Assembly: GCA_021396245.1 (NCBI GenBank) | Contig: WNYE01000056.1 | Span: 62,001 to 126,000, forward strand | Source: Sporothrix humicola | Taxonomy: Eukaryota > Ascomycota > Sordariomycetes > Ophiostomatales > Ophiostomataceae | Reading direction: 5' to 3' | DNA: 64,000 bases | Part shown: piece by piece, positions 33,416-45,154 of the stretch | How positions within the stretch are numbered: the stretch's first letter is position 1 | How the letters are laid out: the number at the start of each line of letters is the position of its first letter | Position numbers and translations under genes: made by a program | Notes under the pieces: model-generated | What the model was told of the DNA's origin: nothing | Databases searched by the model: none | The model's input: the letters and a program-made list of their open reading frames with translations, nothing else

Positions 33416-34767
33416 GGTGACGAATTTGGGTTGGGTTGGTAATATCCAATTTCACTCCACGGATATTGGGCGACGTTGACGTTGATTTAAGTCGACTTTA
33501 TATGAGTCGTTTGGTATAAAAGGCAGGCCAAGATTGGCGTGATGTGTGCAATCCGCCCTTGTTTGCTACTTTTAGTCCAGGGCCCTTTTCCAGGCCCGCG
33601 TGAAAATTGACACGGCTGGTACCTGACTGACTGAACGGGAACCTGTGTAAGTCAGACTTGGCGCCGGTAACCCGTAATTCAGAGAGAAAATTGCGCCGAC
33701 AGAAGTCTGGTGGTGGAAATCGGAGTGTCCAATTGTGATGGAGGTGGTCTAACCGTGAGTCACTTAATCCAGGCTCTCACAGCACAACAGCGCAGGAAGC
33801 GTGCAGTGCAGAAATACGACGCCATATGCAGGCCATTGGCTGGGACGATCGGCGAAAACGACCATATTGGCGGTGAAAATATGGCAGAAGTGCAGTAAAA
33901 AGCCCCAGACGGAAGAGTAAAAGTCGACAGTCAGACGGGCTGCGTTTAGACAAGAGAGGAAGGAGGTTGAGGTTCTAGTCGATTTCCATTCGGCGCTCCA
34001 CAAATATTGAGTGGTGGACAAGCTCGATAGATTGGTGGTATGGCCGCCCAGTAAGAAGTGAGTGGCATGGGCTGCTCTTTCCGCCTCTATCTTTGTTATC
34101 AGGTGCAAGTACAAGTGCAGACACGAGATGCAGATATACATGCAGGAAGAGGAAGGGGCGTTCGAGGGTGGTTGTTATCTTTCGGATTCGTATCTCCTCT
34201 TCTAATCTATATCTCTCGTCCTGTCTCTCGCCCCCTCGTTCTTTCCTCAAACAAAAACACTCAAAACAGGAAAATTCTCGCGAGAAGATGCAAAAACAGC
34301 CAAGAAAGAGACTTTCACTATTATCAAAGAACAGAGAATGGGGGTGAGTACATCTCGATGTGCTTTACTAACAATACACAGGCACGATACGATCAGCGAC
34401 GCTCAAAGACAACAGACGATATGCAACAAAATGATACAAAATAAACCATAAATATGTTAATAGCATGGGGGAATCCGTGAAAAAAAAGTGAAAAAGAAAA
34501 GACAAAAGCAGCAGAACACCAATACAGAGAACAGATCAAAACCTCCCAGCGTGTGCGAATCGCGACAAAGGAAACCAGTAGTGAGAAACGCATGCTTCGC
34601 TGAGCATGGAAAAAGACAGGAAAAGAAGAGAAAAAATAACGCCAGCCATGATGCTATCCAGCAAAACCCGACCCAACAACAATAACCCGATTATCGGCCT
34701 CCTTTTTTGTGCGCAAGAAATGACGAAACGATGAAGCAAAAGTATGACAGGCGACAAACGTCACCGC
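33416..34767. promoter_or_regulatory. Upstream region of the GNAT gene
   Basis: 1.35 kb between the GNAT start and the stop of the next minus-strand gene. On the minus strand a TATAAAG element lies at 33502-33496, about 80 bp before the start codon. A perfect TGAGTCA (Gcn4/CPC1-type, also AP-1-type) lies at 33756-33762. No gene was found in the remainder, and the frames around 34060-34450 are low complexity. Confidence 0.45.
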
Positions 34768-35319
34768 CTACTTCTTGCCCAGCAGCCACTCCTTGCCCTT
34801 GGTGGCCAGGCTCTTCTCGCCCTCGGGGCGCTGTGTTGGCGACCGCGGCTTCTTGTTGTTGGCGGTGTCGTTGCTGTTGCGCACAGTGGCAGACGAGGCG
34901 GACGAGGTAGGGTGGGCATCGTCGACGGCGGAGCCAGCGGCGGCAGCAGCTGCAGCCTCGGCATCGGCCGAGCCGGCCTTGAAGACGTTGCCTGCACCGC
35001 CGCGACCGGCGTGCGAAGCGCCATTGCTCTGGCGACGGACGACCCTGGCAACTGTTAGTGGGAGAACATATCATAAAGCTGACGCCAAGTCAATTGGGTG
35101 CCTCTGGGGATGGACTCACGGTTCAACGTCCTGGCGGGCGCGGGTCTCCTTGGGGTCGGTGTTCTTGGCCATGTTGCCGGTACCGCCACGGCCGGTGGTG
35201 ACGACAGAAGTGCGCAGAACAGGGGTCTCGAGGTCCTTGGGCTGCAGCTTGGGCGACTTGGTGCTGTCGGCCATATTGCCGGCGCCGCCGCGGCCGTGGG
35301 AAGCAAGGTGGCCAGTCAT
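34768..35319 (-). CDS. DUF3602 / Par32-type protein with three GRGGxGN motifs
   Basis: Two exons, 35319-35120 and 35044-34768, around a 75-nt intron (GTGAGT, CACTAAC branch, CAG) give 158 residues. Gly-rich motifs recur three times: GRGGAGNM (about residue 9), GRGGTGNM (about 43) and GRGGAGNV (about 77, in exon 2). This spacing is typical of fungal DUF3602 proteins. The yeast member Par32 is a phosphoprotein downstream of TORC1 that inhibits the ammonium transporters Mep1 and Mep3; whether this protein does so is inference. The tail is disordered (Ala run, Ser/Asn-rich) and ends in a basic KEWLLGKK. No membrane segment is visible. Reading only exon 1 would give a truncated 67-residue product. 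The upstream DNA is pyrimidine-rich on the coding strand, as expected for a leader. Confidence 0.88.
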
Positions 35320-38300
35320 TGTTGTGGAAGGGAGGTTGAGTGTGGGAGGTGAGCGAGAAAGATTGAGAGAGTGGAAGAGGGTGTTGATGTTGGAAAGAGT
35401 GAGTGAGAGCTCGAGTGGGCTGTTGCTTGCAGAGTTGAGTTGAGTGATGAAGAACGAGTGTCGATCCGAACAAAGGGAACTGGAGAGGCAACGATTTATA
35501 CAATGCCAAAGGTGGACTGTGCGTTTTGCGTTTCTTGTTTTGGTCACGATGGATGAAAAGGAACAGAGAAAAAGGAGAACTTCCAAAAGAGGGGAAAAGA
35601 TGAGAGTCGAAGAGGACAAGAAAAGAAAAGAAAAAAGAAACGAAACAAGGCTGCGCAGTGCGTTGCCCAGCGAGGATACAAGCAGCGGGAGGGGGGTGTA
35701 ACAAAGAATGGGCACTTAAAAAATGAGGGGGACCTGGCCTTGGCCTTAGGGCCATGGGACGTCACGTCACCTGGGCACGATCGCTCCAGGGAAAGAACGA
35801 CCGGTCCAGGGGGTGAGCATGAGGGGAACCGAGAGGGAAGGGGCGTACGGACAAGGCGAAAGATGGGCCCAAGAATGGGAAAAAACCACTACGCCATACA
35901 AAAGTCTGCGGCCTGGGGGGCAGAAGTGATCACAAGGAAGGTAAAAAAAGTTTTTTTCCCTGTCCCAGACCATAAGACCAGACTCCACTAGGGGTGTGCG
36001 CAGCGCGGCGCAAACATGCTCGCTCTCTTTTTGTTGACAGCCTCTGCTTTGCGCACAACAGATCGATCGTGATCATTGCGATGCTCTCATGGCGGGAGGA
36101 GCCAAGCAGGCACTTTTGGTCGCAACTGCCTAATTTCGAGGCTGACTTTTTAGGTGGTGATGACGATGCTCTTCGCTCTTTCCTTTTCTTTGTATAATGG
36201 CTGACGACGCAAAGACATTGGCAAAGACAAAAAAGAAAGTAATACTCAGTAAGGGAAGCCACGACCAAGACATCCTCAAGGCAGTGCCTTTTTGCCCAGG
36301 TGGCCCTGAATTGAAGATCTACACAATTGCCCAGCGCACTGCCATTTGCACATCCAGGGCGCATTCCAGCAAAATTTCAGCCTCCCCTTCCAATTTTCAG
36401 GGCGGTGCCGGCCTTGGTCCGGCGGCCTTAGCGAGGCAAGGGAAAACAAAAAAAGACACAGGTGTCAGAAAGAAAACAGAGAGCGATGGCCGAGCGCAGG
36501 CTGAGAGGGGCCAGGATGTGAAAAAAATAGTGGCAGATGGACTGAAAAGTTTTTCTTTCTACTTCCTCCTCCTCATTCTGACGCGGGCGCGCTTCCCACC
36601 AGCCAAAATGCTCTTTCCTCATACAAAACTTAATTCTGGACACACGGGAATTGGCAAACTAAAACGTAATGAAAATCTGTTTTAGGGGCCTTTTTCGCAC
36701 GACGTCGTTTTTTAGTGTGCAATTGGCCCATTGGCAAGCAATTGCGTCTTTTGCACTTTGGAGAAACGCATCAGACAGCCGCAAAAAAGACACACAGGCT
36801 CGACAGGCACACAAAATATGCGAAAAGACTAACGTCATTAGTGCACTCCAAAAAATAGGTCACGCCTGCACTTTTGAAGGCATCGAGCTGCTGGGAAGCT
36901 GGGCATGGCTGGACTCTCTCTTGCGTGTGGACAGGAATTGAATTGACATGAACGGCCGTAGAAGACAGCAAAAATAAACAATGAAATAAAATTCTTCAAA
37001 ATGTATTTTTAGAGCGTGTGCCATGTGGTGCTGTCCGTACCTGCTTTGAGATGACACGCTCTTTCACCTAATATGCTCGCTTGATGGCGCCTTCCGTCCG
37101 TCTGCACCATTGTTGACAGGGCCGGACTGACACGCCCTAAACTCAATTCCACATCATCACTTCTCAAGCTTGCGCGACCCTTCAACGTCTGTGTACTCCG
37201 TACTCCGTAGACCTGTCGAGTACTCGAGTTTGCCAATATTTATTGTGGAGACTTACACCGCGGCCACTGGGACAGGCCGAGCAACCACCTGGCTTTTGGC
37301 CGCACCTGCCGTTTGTATCAACACCCACAAAGGCCTAATACTTCTCAAAGAGGCAACTTCGACATTGATGATGCCTCTGGCTCTTTCCATATTTGATGAT
37401 GTCGATGTCGCTGTTTATGACTGGATTTGTCGGGCCCAGTGCTCGGTTATCATTCGGCGATAATGTCCTTATCTCGGTGACTCTATCTCAATCGCCCTGA
37501 TATGCCAAATTAGGAAATAAATGAAGACTGGTGAAGATACGCCTGTTCAGGCAAATCTGATCGCATCGTGATAGTTCTTGCCAAAAGGCATCTTTGATAT
37601 TGTTGACGCATCAATGATAGCTATTTGCAAGTGTGTTTGTTATCAATCTTGTCTGATGTTTACACACACCCCAGATACGCTGTGTTTCATCCGATCGCAG
37701 ATAACTTCCATCTTGGGCGTCTTCTCGCCTGAAGATTTGTCGGGAAATAATATTGTAGATATCCGTCCGTTTCTGTACCTCATCTCTACATTTAGGTCCA
37801 TGGCCTATGACGACAACACGATGTTGTTTTTCATTTCTTGTTTTCACATCTTGTGACTTGTAAAGTGGTTGCTTGCCGATATACGGAGCCAGCTCCAGCC
37901 AAGAAGCACAGGTCATGTTTACCCCACACTCTAACAACCCTACAGCCCTTCCATTTCTGCTTCTATTGCCCTATGACCTTGGCCTTGCAAAAGTTTTCAA
38001 AACAAGCGAGCTTGGCCTCTTCAAAGTTGAGTGCCCGTTGTCTCCTGTCCGAAGCGAGGTGATGGAACCTACAAAAAGTTGAGCAGAAATTGTCTACTCG
38101 AAATATAAGCGCTGACAAGAAAAAGGCGGGGTTGTCATGAACTGGATCCTCATCATGAAGAAAAATTGAAGCAGGTCATCTGGGGTAATTGCGACAGCTT
38201 GTCGTTCGAAGCCAGGCCCGTTGCGGTCTGGTCAATATGCAGAGAAAGCTCTTCGCTTCCAAATCCTTCGAGCTTCCCCCGGATTCAATGCATCTTCGTT

Positions 38301-40514
38301 TTGCAGTCTGCAGGGAACGAAGGTTCGCTTTGTTTAGAGCTTCAAAGCTCACTGCTGCAGCAAAATTTTAACTTTCCGTCCATCAGCTGATGAGCTCCTG
38401 CATGGAAGAAATGTAGTATGGGCAAAAATTTGTCCGTCGTCAAAAAGGGAGGGGGAGGGGCGGGTGATGTGCACCAGGGCGTCTACTCCTTCACCCTTTT
38501 CGCGCCCAGATGTGCGCCCGTCGCATGCGGCGTGTGGCAGACAATATGCACTCCTTATTTTCAAGACGAAAAATAGGGGAACTCTTTGAAAGCGAACATG
38601 AGGAAATGTGATGAGAAGAAAAGAGTTATGCAGCACACTCTCCTTTCATTCTTTTGACATTAGTATTTGTTTCGTCCCTAGAAAATCATGGCCACCAAAC
38701 CGCCGAGACAGTGTGCTTGGAGCGTTGGAGAAGAACCCTCGCCAAAACGGCAGCGGGGAACACCAAAGGTGTGTTGTGGGGAAGCTCTGGAGAGTTTCTC
38801 GGCCGAACTATCCGCATTTGGAAGTGAGAGCTGCCAGAGCTCTTGGACCTTTATATAACAGCTATCAAAAATCACGCTGGCGGCTTCTTTGACAGCAAAT
38901 ATCATTTCTGTCTTATGAAGTGCATCCCTAGATTCGTCGATATATGCATCGCAGCTGGTCGTAAATGGGACCAATGATAGAAATAAGGGATACGTCGGCG
39001 AGTTTCGTAGCGAGTGGCCGTAGACTGGGTGTTGGCACTTGCGGCTCGTTTACCTGATTGCTGGGACAAACAAAGCGTGCTGCTGTCTCCCTCGAAAAGG
39101 ACACTTGTTTGGTCAGATTGAGAGCCCCGGGGTGCCTCAATCAGCCCCCAGTTTCCCGAGAACCAAGTCCCCGGGTCCTCGAGGGAGGAAAAGTGAAAGA
39201 AAGAGGCGTTTTGGTGGTTACGGAATGCCCGTATGGCAAGAAGCTGAGACACCACGTTTTCTGCATCTCTCTTTCTTTCATCCTATATTCTTTGTACGGA
39301 AACCCCATTGGACAGAACTGACAGCTTCCATCCCTTGGGTCTCAGAGAGTGAGTAAAGCCGAAAGAGGAAAGAAAGTGCACTGCACTGGCCAATGGTGAT
39401 GACTGTTCGGTTCCCAGCCACTGGGTTCATCATCCCGAGATGCCATAGTTAAAAAACAAACAACAATACCATGACGTAGATAGAACATGATTGAATTCCA
39501 AAAGGTATCGCGAAATATATTGCAAAAATCCACACACTTTATATATCTGACAAGGGCCGGCGTAACATATGGGCATATAAAGATTCCATGCCGCCATTTC
39601 TAAAAAAAAATGAAGGGGCAATTGCAGAGGTTGCAAACCAAAAAAGACACTGTCGTTAATATAAATGGGAACCGCCAACCCGGATTCGAAACCAAGAACA
39701 AGTAAGCCAAAATAAACCAAAAAAAGAGATATCGCAAACGTCACAAATAAGATAGCTCCTCGCGCGCCGATTTTTGTCTCATCTAAAGGCTAAGCAAAAT
39801 AGCTGATGAAATGGCTGGACCACTCAGTCGCTTGTTGGCGGGGAAATCAGTTGAAAAGAGATCCAGAAATTGGCACAACCAGATATTTGGGAACCAAGGG
39901 ATGTTTGACCAGAAGACGCTCGACAAGGCGACAAATCAAAGAGTTTCGCGGTATTCAGTACAAAGGCTCGTTGAAAGAAATCCGCCACTGAGCTGTTGGT
40001 AAATCACCAAGAACCCCTCCACTAGATCCGAAAAGGGGCAGTCGTCCGGGGAGTGTTCTGTTGGTCGTTCATTTGGGTCGTGAATTGCTGCGGAATTCGC
40101 CCCGTTATTGTTCAAACTTGCTTTTTCTCCCACCAGCCTGGTCGCAACCGCGGCAAACAACCAACAGACAACGCTCTAAAAATCGACTCCCGCCATACTG
40201 GTATTCGGCGACCATTCGAGGCTTTTGGGACCTGTGCCGGCCATCCTCCTGACCTGTCAAAGACGGGTAAGGAAAAAAAGGGATATCGAAAACGTTGTTG
40301 GCAGGGGGGAAAGGCCGTCATAATGTGGCTGTTTGTCTCGTATCGGATATGCCGCCAGCAGGTATGATGCAAATGGATGATGGGGATTGCTATTGTGTAT
40401 CGAAAAAAGGAAGAAATAAGAAACAAAAACGGGCGAAATAAGAGATCCCATGAGACCATCCAAGTCACAGTCCGGTGAGGTATTCGATAGTGTCGGCATT
40501 GCTCCTTGGCACCT
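35320..40514. other. 5.2-kb noncoding region upstream of the Par32-like gene
   Basis: Bounded by the Par32-like start and the velB 3' end. The first about 400 bp are pyrimidine-rich on the minus strand (leader or promoter). Two overlapping ACGTCA-type elements sit at 35758-35770. A tandem TACTCCG pair lies at about 37194-37208. The rest has mixed composition with frames of at most about 190 codons that look random. I see no RNA gene or mobile element. Confidence 0.5.
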
Positions 40515-42350
40515 TTATTCGTAGTCGTCGTCGTCATCGCCGCGGCCGTTCTTGCCAATACCCTCTTTCCGGATGGGGATCTTGATACCTTGGGTCGCAA
40601 AGGTCTTGCTAAGAACCGTACTCTCGCACACGCCAGGGAACTTCTTGGCGGAGTAAACTGTAAAAACGTCACTGAAGCACGACGCCAAGACAGGTGCCTT
40701 GCCCGTGTTCAGGATTTGGTTGCCAGGCATAGCGCTCGGGGGACCAACGTTGACGAAGGAGAAGCGTAGACTGAAAGCGTTAGTCTGTGAAGGGATGCGT
40801 TGTACAATTGTGGTACAGGAAAACCTACCGGAAGTTGCCTTCAGTACGGACACTGAGATCCTGAAGAACAAACCAGATGCCGATCTTGTCGGCAGGGTCC
40901 TGGAGGCGGAATGCGCTGGCGGCCAAGCTGCCAATCAGGTTGCGGGTGAACATGCCCTGCGGCTGATTTCCCTGGATCAGGCGCTGTGTCATCATGTCGC
41001 CCGGACCGGCAAAAACGCGGGGTGGGCCGTAGCCGGGAGCTTGCGAAGAAAGCTGCATGCCGTAGCCGTCGTGGTAGCCGCCATACTGGCTCGACTGGCC
41101 GTAACCGTTCGACTGGTGCATGTACGGGGGAGGCACTTGGGAATACCCTGACTGGCCGTAAGGGTTCATGCCCGAGTGGCCGTACATGCTCGAGCCGTAG
41201 CCTGGCCCACGCGAGTCGGACTGCATTAATGATGAGTAGGCCGGGGCGTTCTCGACCTGCTCATAGGAGGCAGGGGTGGTGGATGAGATAGAGGGCGTGG
41301 TAGTGGTGTGGCGCACCAGGTTGACTTCCTTCAAAGCATCTTCTGACCACAAGTCCACGTTGAGGACGAACATTGTGTGTTCAATTTCACTGTAAGAGAT
41401 AGAGTGTTAGCAATAACGCACCATTGGGTTGCATTCGTGAGACGTGGGACAATTTGGCAGCCACATACTTGCAATCAACCTCCTTGCCGGTAGCCACGTC
41501 TGTGACCACAATACGCACGCAAGGCGGGGGAGTAATAGGTCGTCTGTCCTACAAAGCAGGGAAGGTACGTTAGCAAACTGAGGAGACCAGAAAAAGGTTG
41601 ACAAAGGAACGCTGGGATGAGGGCTGCTGGGTCGTACCTTGTCGCCGAAACCACACATTCGGGCACGTTTCGGTTGTTGCACAACATCGAGTCTACCGGT
41701 GTGTGTCGGGGTTAGTGTCATGAAGCCACATGAAGGACAAAAGAAAACAGCAGTTCCGAATCACCGGGTCTCGCTCCATGTGAGGCCACGAGAGACGGGG
41801 ACGGAAGAGAAAAGTGGGTCGGACTGCACCTGTAAGAGCGTGTGCCCTCGCTGCCAACCGTTGGCTCGAGAGCCTTCCGTGTAGCCGCCTCTTGCTCGGG
41901 GGTGGGCTTCGGCGCCTCCAACGCGGGCGTGGGCGGAGAGCGAGTCGGGTCAACTGGCGGCAGAGATGGAGGTGGTGGAGCATGTTGTGCGTGCTGGTCA
42001 TGTTGGGGGTGCTGCGAATGTTGCGAATGCTGTGAATGCTGCGAATGTTGCGGGGCGTGCTGAGGATGCTGTGGGTGCGGCGGATGTTGCGAATGCGACG
42101 GGTGCTGTTGAGAGTGCTGGGGATGCTGAGAGTGTTGCGGGTGCTGCGAATGCTGAGGGTTGTGCGAGTGCGACGAGTGTTGATACTGGTCCGCATAGCC
42201 ATGCGGTGGAGGAAGACTCATGGTGGGCAGCTGTGTAGATTGATGCGGCTGCTGGTAGCTCTGGTGGCCGAGGGCGGGGAGTTGGTTGTGCATGTCGTGC
42301 TGCATGGCTGGCGGCTGTTGGGATTGTTGCGAGTATATATGGGTGTTCAT
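40515..42350 (-). CDS. velB: VelB velvet-family regulator
   Basis: Nuclear regulator that dimerises with VeA or VosA to control development, sporulation and secondary metabolism. Five minus-strand exons, 42350-41830, 41692-41638, 41548-41469, 41389-40829 and 40770-40515, total 490 residues with all split codons restored. Exon 2 is only 55 nt. The velvet domain starts near residue 174 (LDVVQQPKRARMCGFGDK), continues through PPPCVRIVVTD and FVLNVDLW, is split by a Gly/Tyr/Ser-rich insertion (about 247-364) as is usual in VelB, and resumes with MFTRNLIGSLAASAFRL and IGIWFVLQDLSVRTEG. The protein ends in an acidic DDDDDYE. The N-terminus (about 1-150) is an unusually long His/Gln/Pro/Ser repeat. 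ATG 42350 is preferred because the open frame upstream lacks an ATG. Confidence 0.95.
41981..42185 (-). repeat. His-Gln minisatellite in the velB N-terminus
   Basis: About 205 bp of imperfect 9-bp units encoding repeated QHS, QHP and related triplets, read on the minus strand. On the + strand the units look like GCGAATGTT or GCGAATGCT. The frame is kept throughout. Confidence 0.85.
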
Positions 42351-45126
42351 CCTGCTCGCTCTGGGAGGCGAGGGCGAACGAATGGGCGCGGTTGCGCTGT
42401 GTGTGCGGGTGCCACAATAGAGGAGGCGGGCGACGGGCTGTGGTGACTGGTGACGGTGGTGGGTGAAGTTCGGCAGTGGTGAAAGTTGTAAAAGGGGAGT
42501 CCCTGCTTCCACAATTTAAAAGAGGGGCCGATTTGGCGCGATGTTCCAGACAAGTGCCTTATTTCCTCTTGCAAGCCCACAAAGTGAGACTGTTGACTCT
42601 GAAGATACGCCGGCTTCCGTTGTCCGATGCCGTCAGGAATAAGTCGACAACAATCTTTAAATCGACGATAAATAGACCGACAAGTGAGGAAGGCGCACGG
42701 GTATGTATGGCGTGCGTGCGTCGGAGAGTTTAAAGGGAATGCTCTTCTGTATCCAGTGTGTTAGACAGGCGAGTTTCTGCCAAATTGTGGCGGCGACGGT
42801 TGGCTAAAACGGAGCAGGGGGATATAGACAAGACGGCAAAGAGTGACTGAGAAAGCTGCGAAGCACTTGGTGGTGTACCAAAGACAAACGATAGCAAACC
42901 AAGTTGATCAGTGCTGCTCTGTCGCGTGCGCAGGTGCTCCTTGAGGTTGATGGGATATGCGAAGAAAGGAATGGTAAGAGAGCGAAAGTTAAAAAGAACG
43001 GCGGGCGTACCAGATAATAAAGAAGTTAGGTCTAGGGGCCGTTGGAGAAATATGAAAAAAGAGAACAGAGGCGTAGTGGCTTTGTTGGAAGGACGTGAAC
43101 GATCCAGGACCAGAGAGGCGGCGCACCCAGCTTTTTGTTTAAAAAATTCAGGTCGATTATGTTGCTTTTCCTTATTTGGTCTGCGGTAACAATGAGAAAT
43201 AAGAAAATAATGCCCTTTCACTTTGGTTGTTGCTCTTTTGTTGTCGTTTGCGCGTGGTGTGTCTGTGTGGTTGGTCGCGCGGATGACGGATATTGAATGG
43301 CGGCGGGTCGCAGAAGGGAGGGGGTGGAAGGGGGTGGGGTGTGTGAGCTCGCCGTGATCAAAGGAGGTGTGCAGATGTGCTGAAGAATTAGAAAAGCAGC
43401 AGGCAGGACCAAAAAAAGCTGGTGGTGGTGGGAGAACCAAAGGAGCGGACAGGCGGTTGAGAGAATGAGGATCACGGCAGCCAGGGGGTGGACAGGCAGA
43501 CCCGGCAGCCGAGAACGAAGACGAAAAGGAAAATAAGGAGGCAAGCTGGAGAGCAACAAGAAAAAACAGGTCGTCAAGCAATGCAGAAGCGAAGGAGAAA
43601 ACCAAGGCGACAACAGGCGGGACGCAGGTCGGAAGCAGGAACAATGGAGCTGGCAGATGCACGCGTTGTGAGCTGTGAGAGCTGTTGGCTTAGTTTCGGC
43701 CAAGCTCAGTCGAATGCTAAGCTTTCCAAATATCGAGTTATCAAGCTGTTGAAGAAGCTGTGCGGTGGAAAGCTAGAAAGTGGCGGCCAGAATGTATCCG
43801 GGATATGTCTTTTGTTTTTTTCTGCAAAAGCAAACAATGCACGACAGATTTGACGGGGCAATAAGAGACAAAGGAGCGAGCGAGTGACGGCAGTCGAAAA
43901 AAGAAAAGTAGGCCCCAAAAGTAAGGTGAGGTAGGACGGGTTCAGGCTTTATGTCTCAGAAGTCGCTGGGTCCGGGTGGCAAGGGTCGGCCGGTAAGGGT
44001 AGCAAAGAGGAGGGTCGCAAGGATGCGGTCAGACGAGAGGAGAGAGAAAGAGACGAGAGACCAAACAGAGAGTTCGAGGACGAGAGACGACACACAGAGA
44101 CAAAAGACAGAGAGAAAGAAAGAGAGGGGAGAAGAAGGGACCAGGCCACAGGAAGGGGGGCCGGTTGCAGGTGCAGGGGACAGGGGGCAGCAGGTTGGGC
44201 CGCAGTTGTCAAACAGGCGCGAGGGGACGAATGGGGAAGAGGGGAGGACAAGAATGGGGTGGTGGTGGTTGTGGTCGTGCTGAGATGACGACGGAGGGGT
44301 GAGTGTGAGTGGTGGTGACGAAGATGGGGGGAGGTTTTGAAGGTGAGGTCGAAAGAAGCAAACGAAGGAGAGGGGGTGAGGCGAAAGACGAGATGGAAGG
44401 AGGCCACGCGAAAAGATCGAAGAGCGGGAAAGAAGCCGCGCAAAAACAGAAGGAGCGAGGGGGGCGAGAGTATGAGGGAGAAGATGAGATGGGAAAGAAA
44501 GAAGGCGACAACAGGTTTGTTTCTTTATTTTGGGAAGGAGCGAACCCCATGAGAAAGAAGGAGGTGCCAGAAAAATAACGGGCAAAACGAGCAGTCAACG
44601 GCCCAGAGCATGGGAAGGAGCCAGCGAGGAACGGTTCTCCGACTAGGAGAGGCAGGCGCTAGCGGGTATTGGAGTACGGAGAACGGAGTTGATAGACACA
44701 CACTAAAACGCGAAAGAGAGCTAAGAGGCCCTGCGATAAAGATAGTGTCAAAACTTAAAGGGCAAGGGGAAAAGAAAGAAAGAAAGACAACCGGCGAGCT
44801 GGTTTTCTTTGAGCCAGCGAACTAGCGAGAGCAACAGAGCAATGGTCTCGGGTTTCCCGTGCTCTGTGTACGTGTATAGGTGACAATGAACGGAATATTT
44901 TTGTTCAGCCGCTACGACAAAAGATACAGAGCAGAAATACAAAAGACACAGACACAAGATACACAACGTGCTTGCATTGTGTCAAGTGGATAGAGGGCGC
45001 CATGGCTATGGGGGCAGGCTCGCTCTTTAGAGACTAGCACTTGCAACGGTGTGCGGGAGCTCTGCTCTCATTTTCTGGGACAAAACGAGTGGACATTCTG
45101 GTCTGTTGGACGTTGGAAGTTGGGGC

Positions 45127-45154
45127 GTGGGACGTGGGACTTGGGACTTGGGAC
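45127..45154 (+). repeat. Four tandem 7-bp units
   Basis: GTGGGAC twice, then TTGGGAC twice, head to tail. Short simple repeat. Confidence 0.85.

Noticed and set aside
36197..36685. 162-codon frame beginning MADDAKTLAK
   Set aside because: The start looks protein-like, but the rest is unstructured and random; no splice signals improve it.
42351..42512. In-frame N-terminal extension of VelB
   Set aside because: It opens with GTG, not ATG; the ATG at 42350 is the first.
42730..43662. 310-codon minus-strand frame upstream of velB
   Set aside because: Low-complexity Ser/Phe/Leu composition from a pyrimidine-rich tract, no family-like motif; better explained as promoter or leader DNA.
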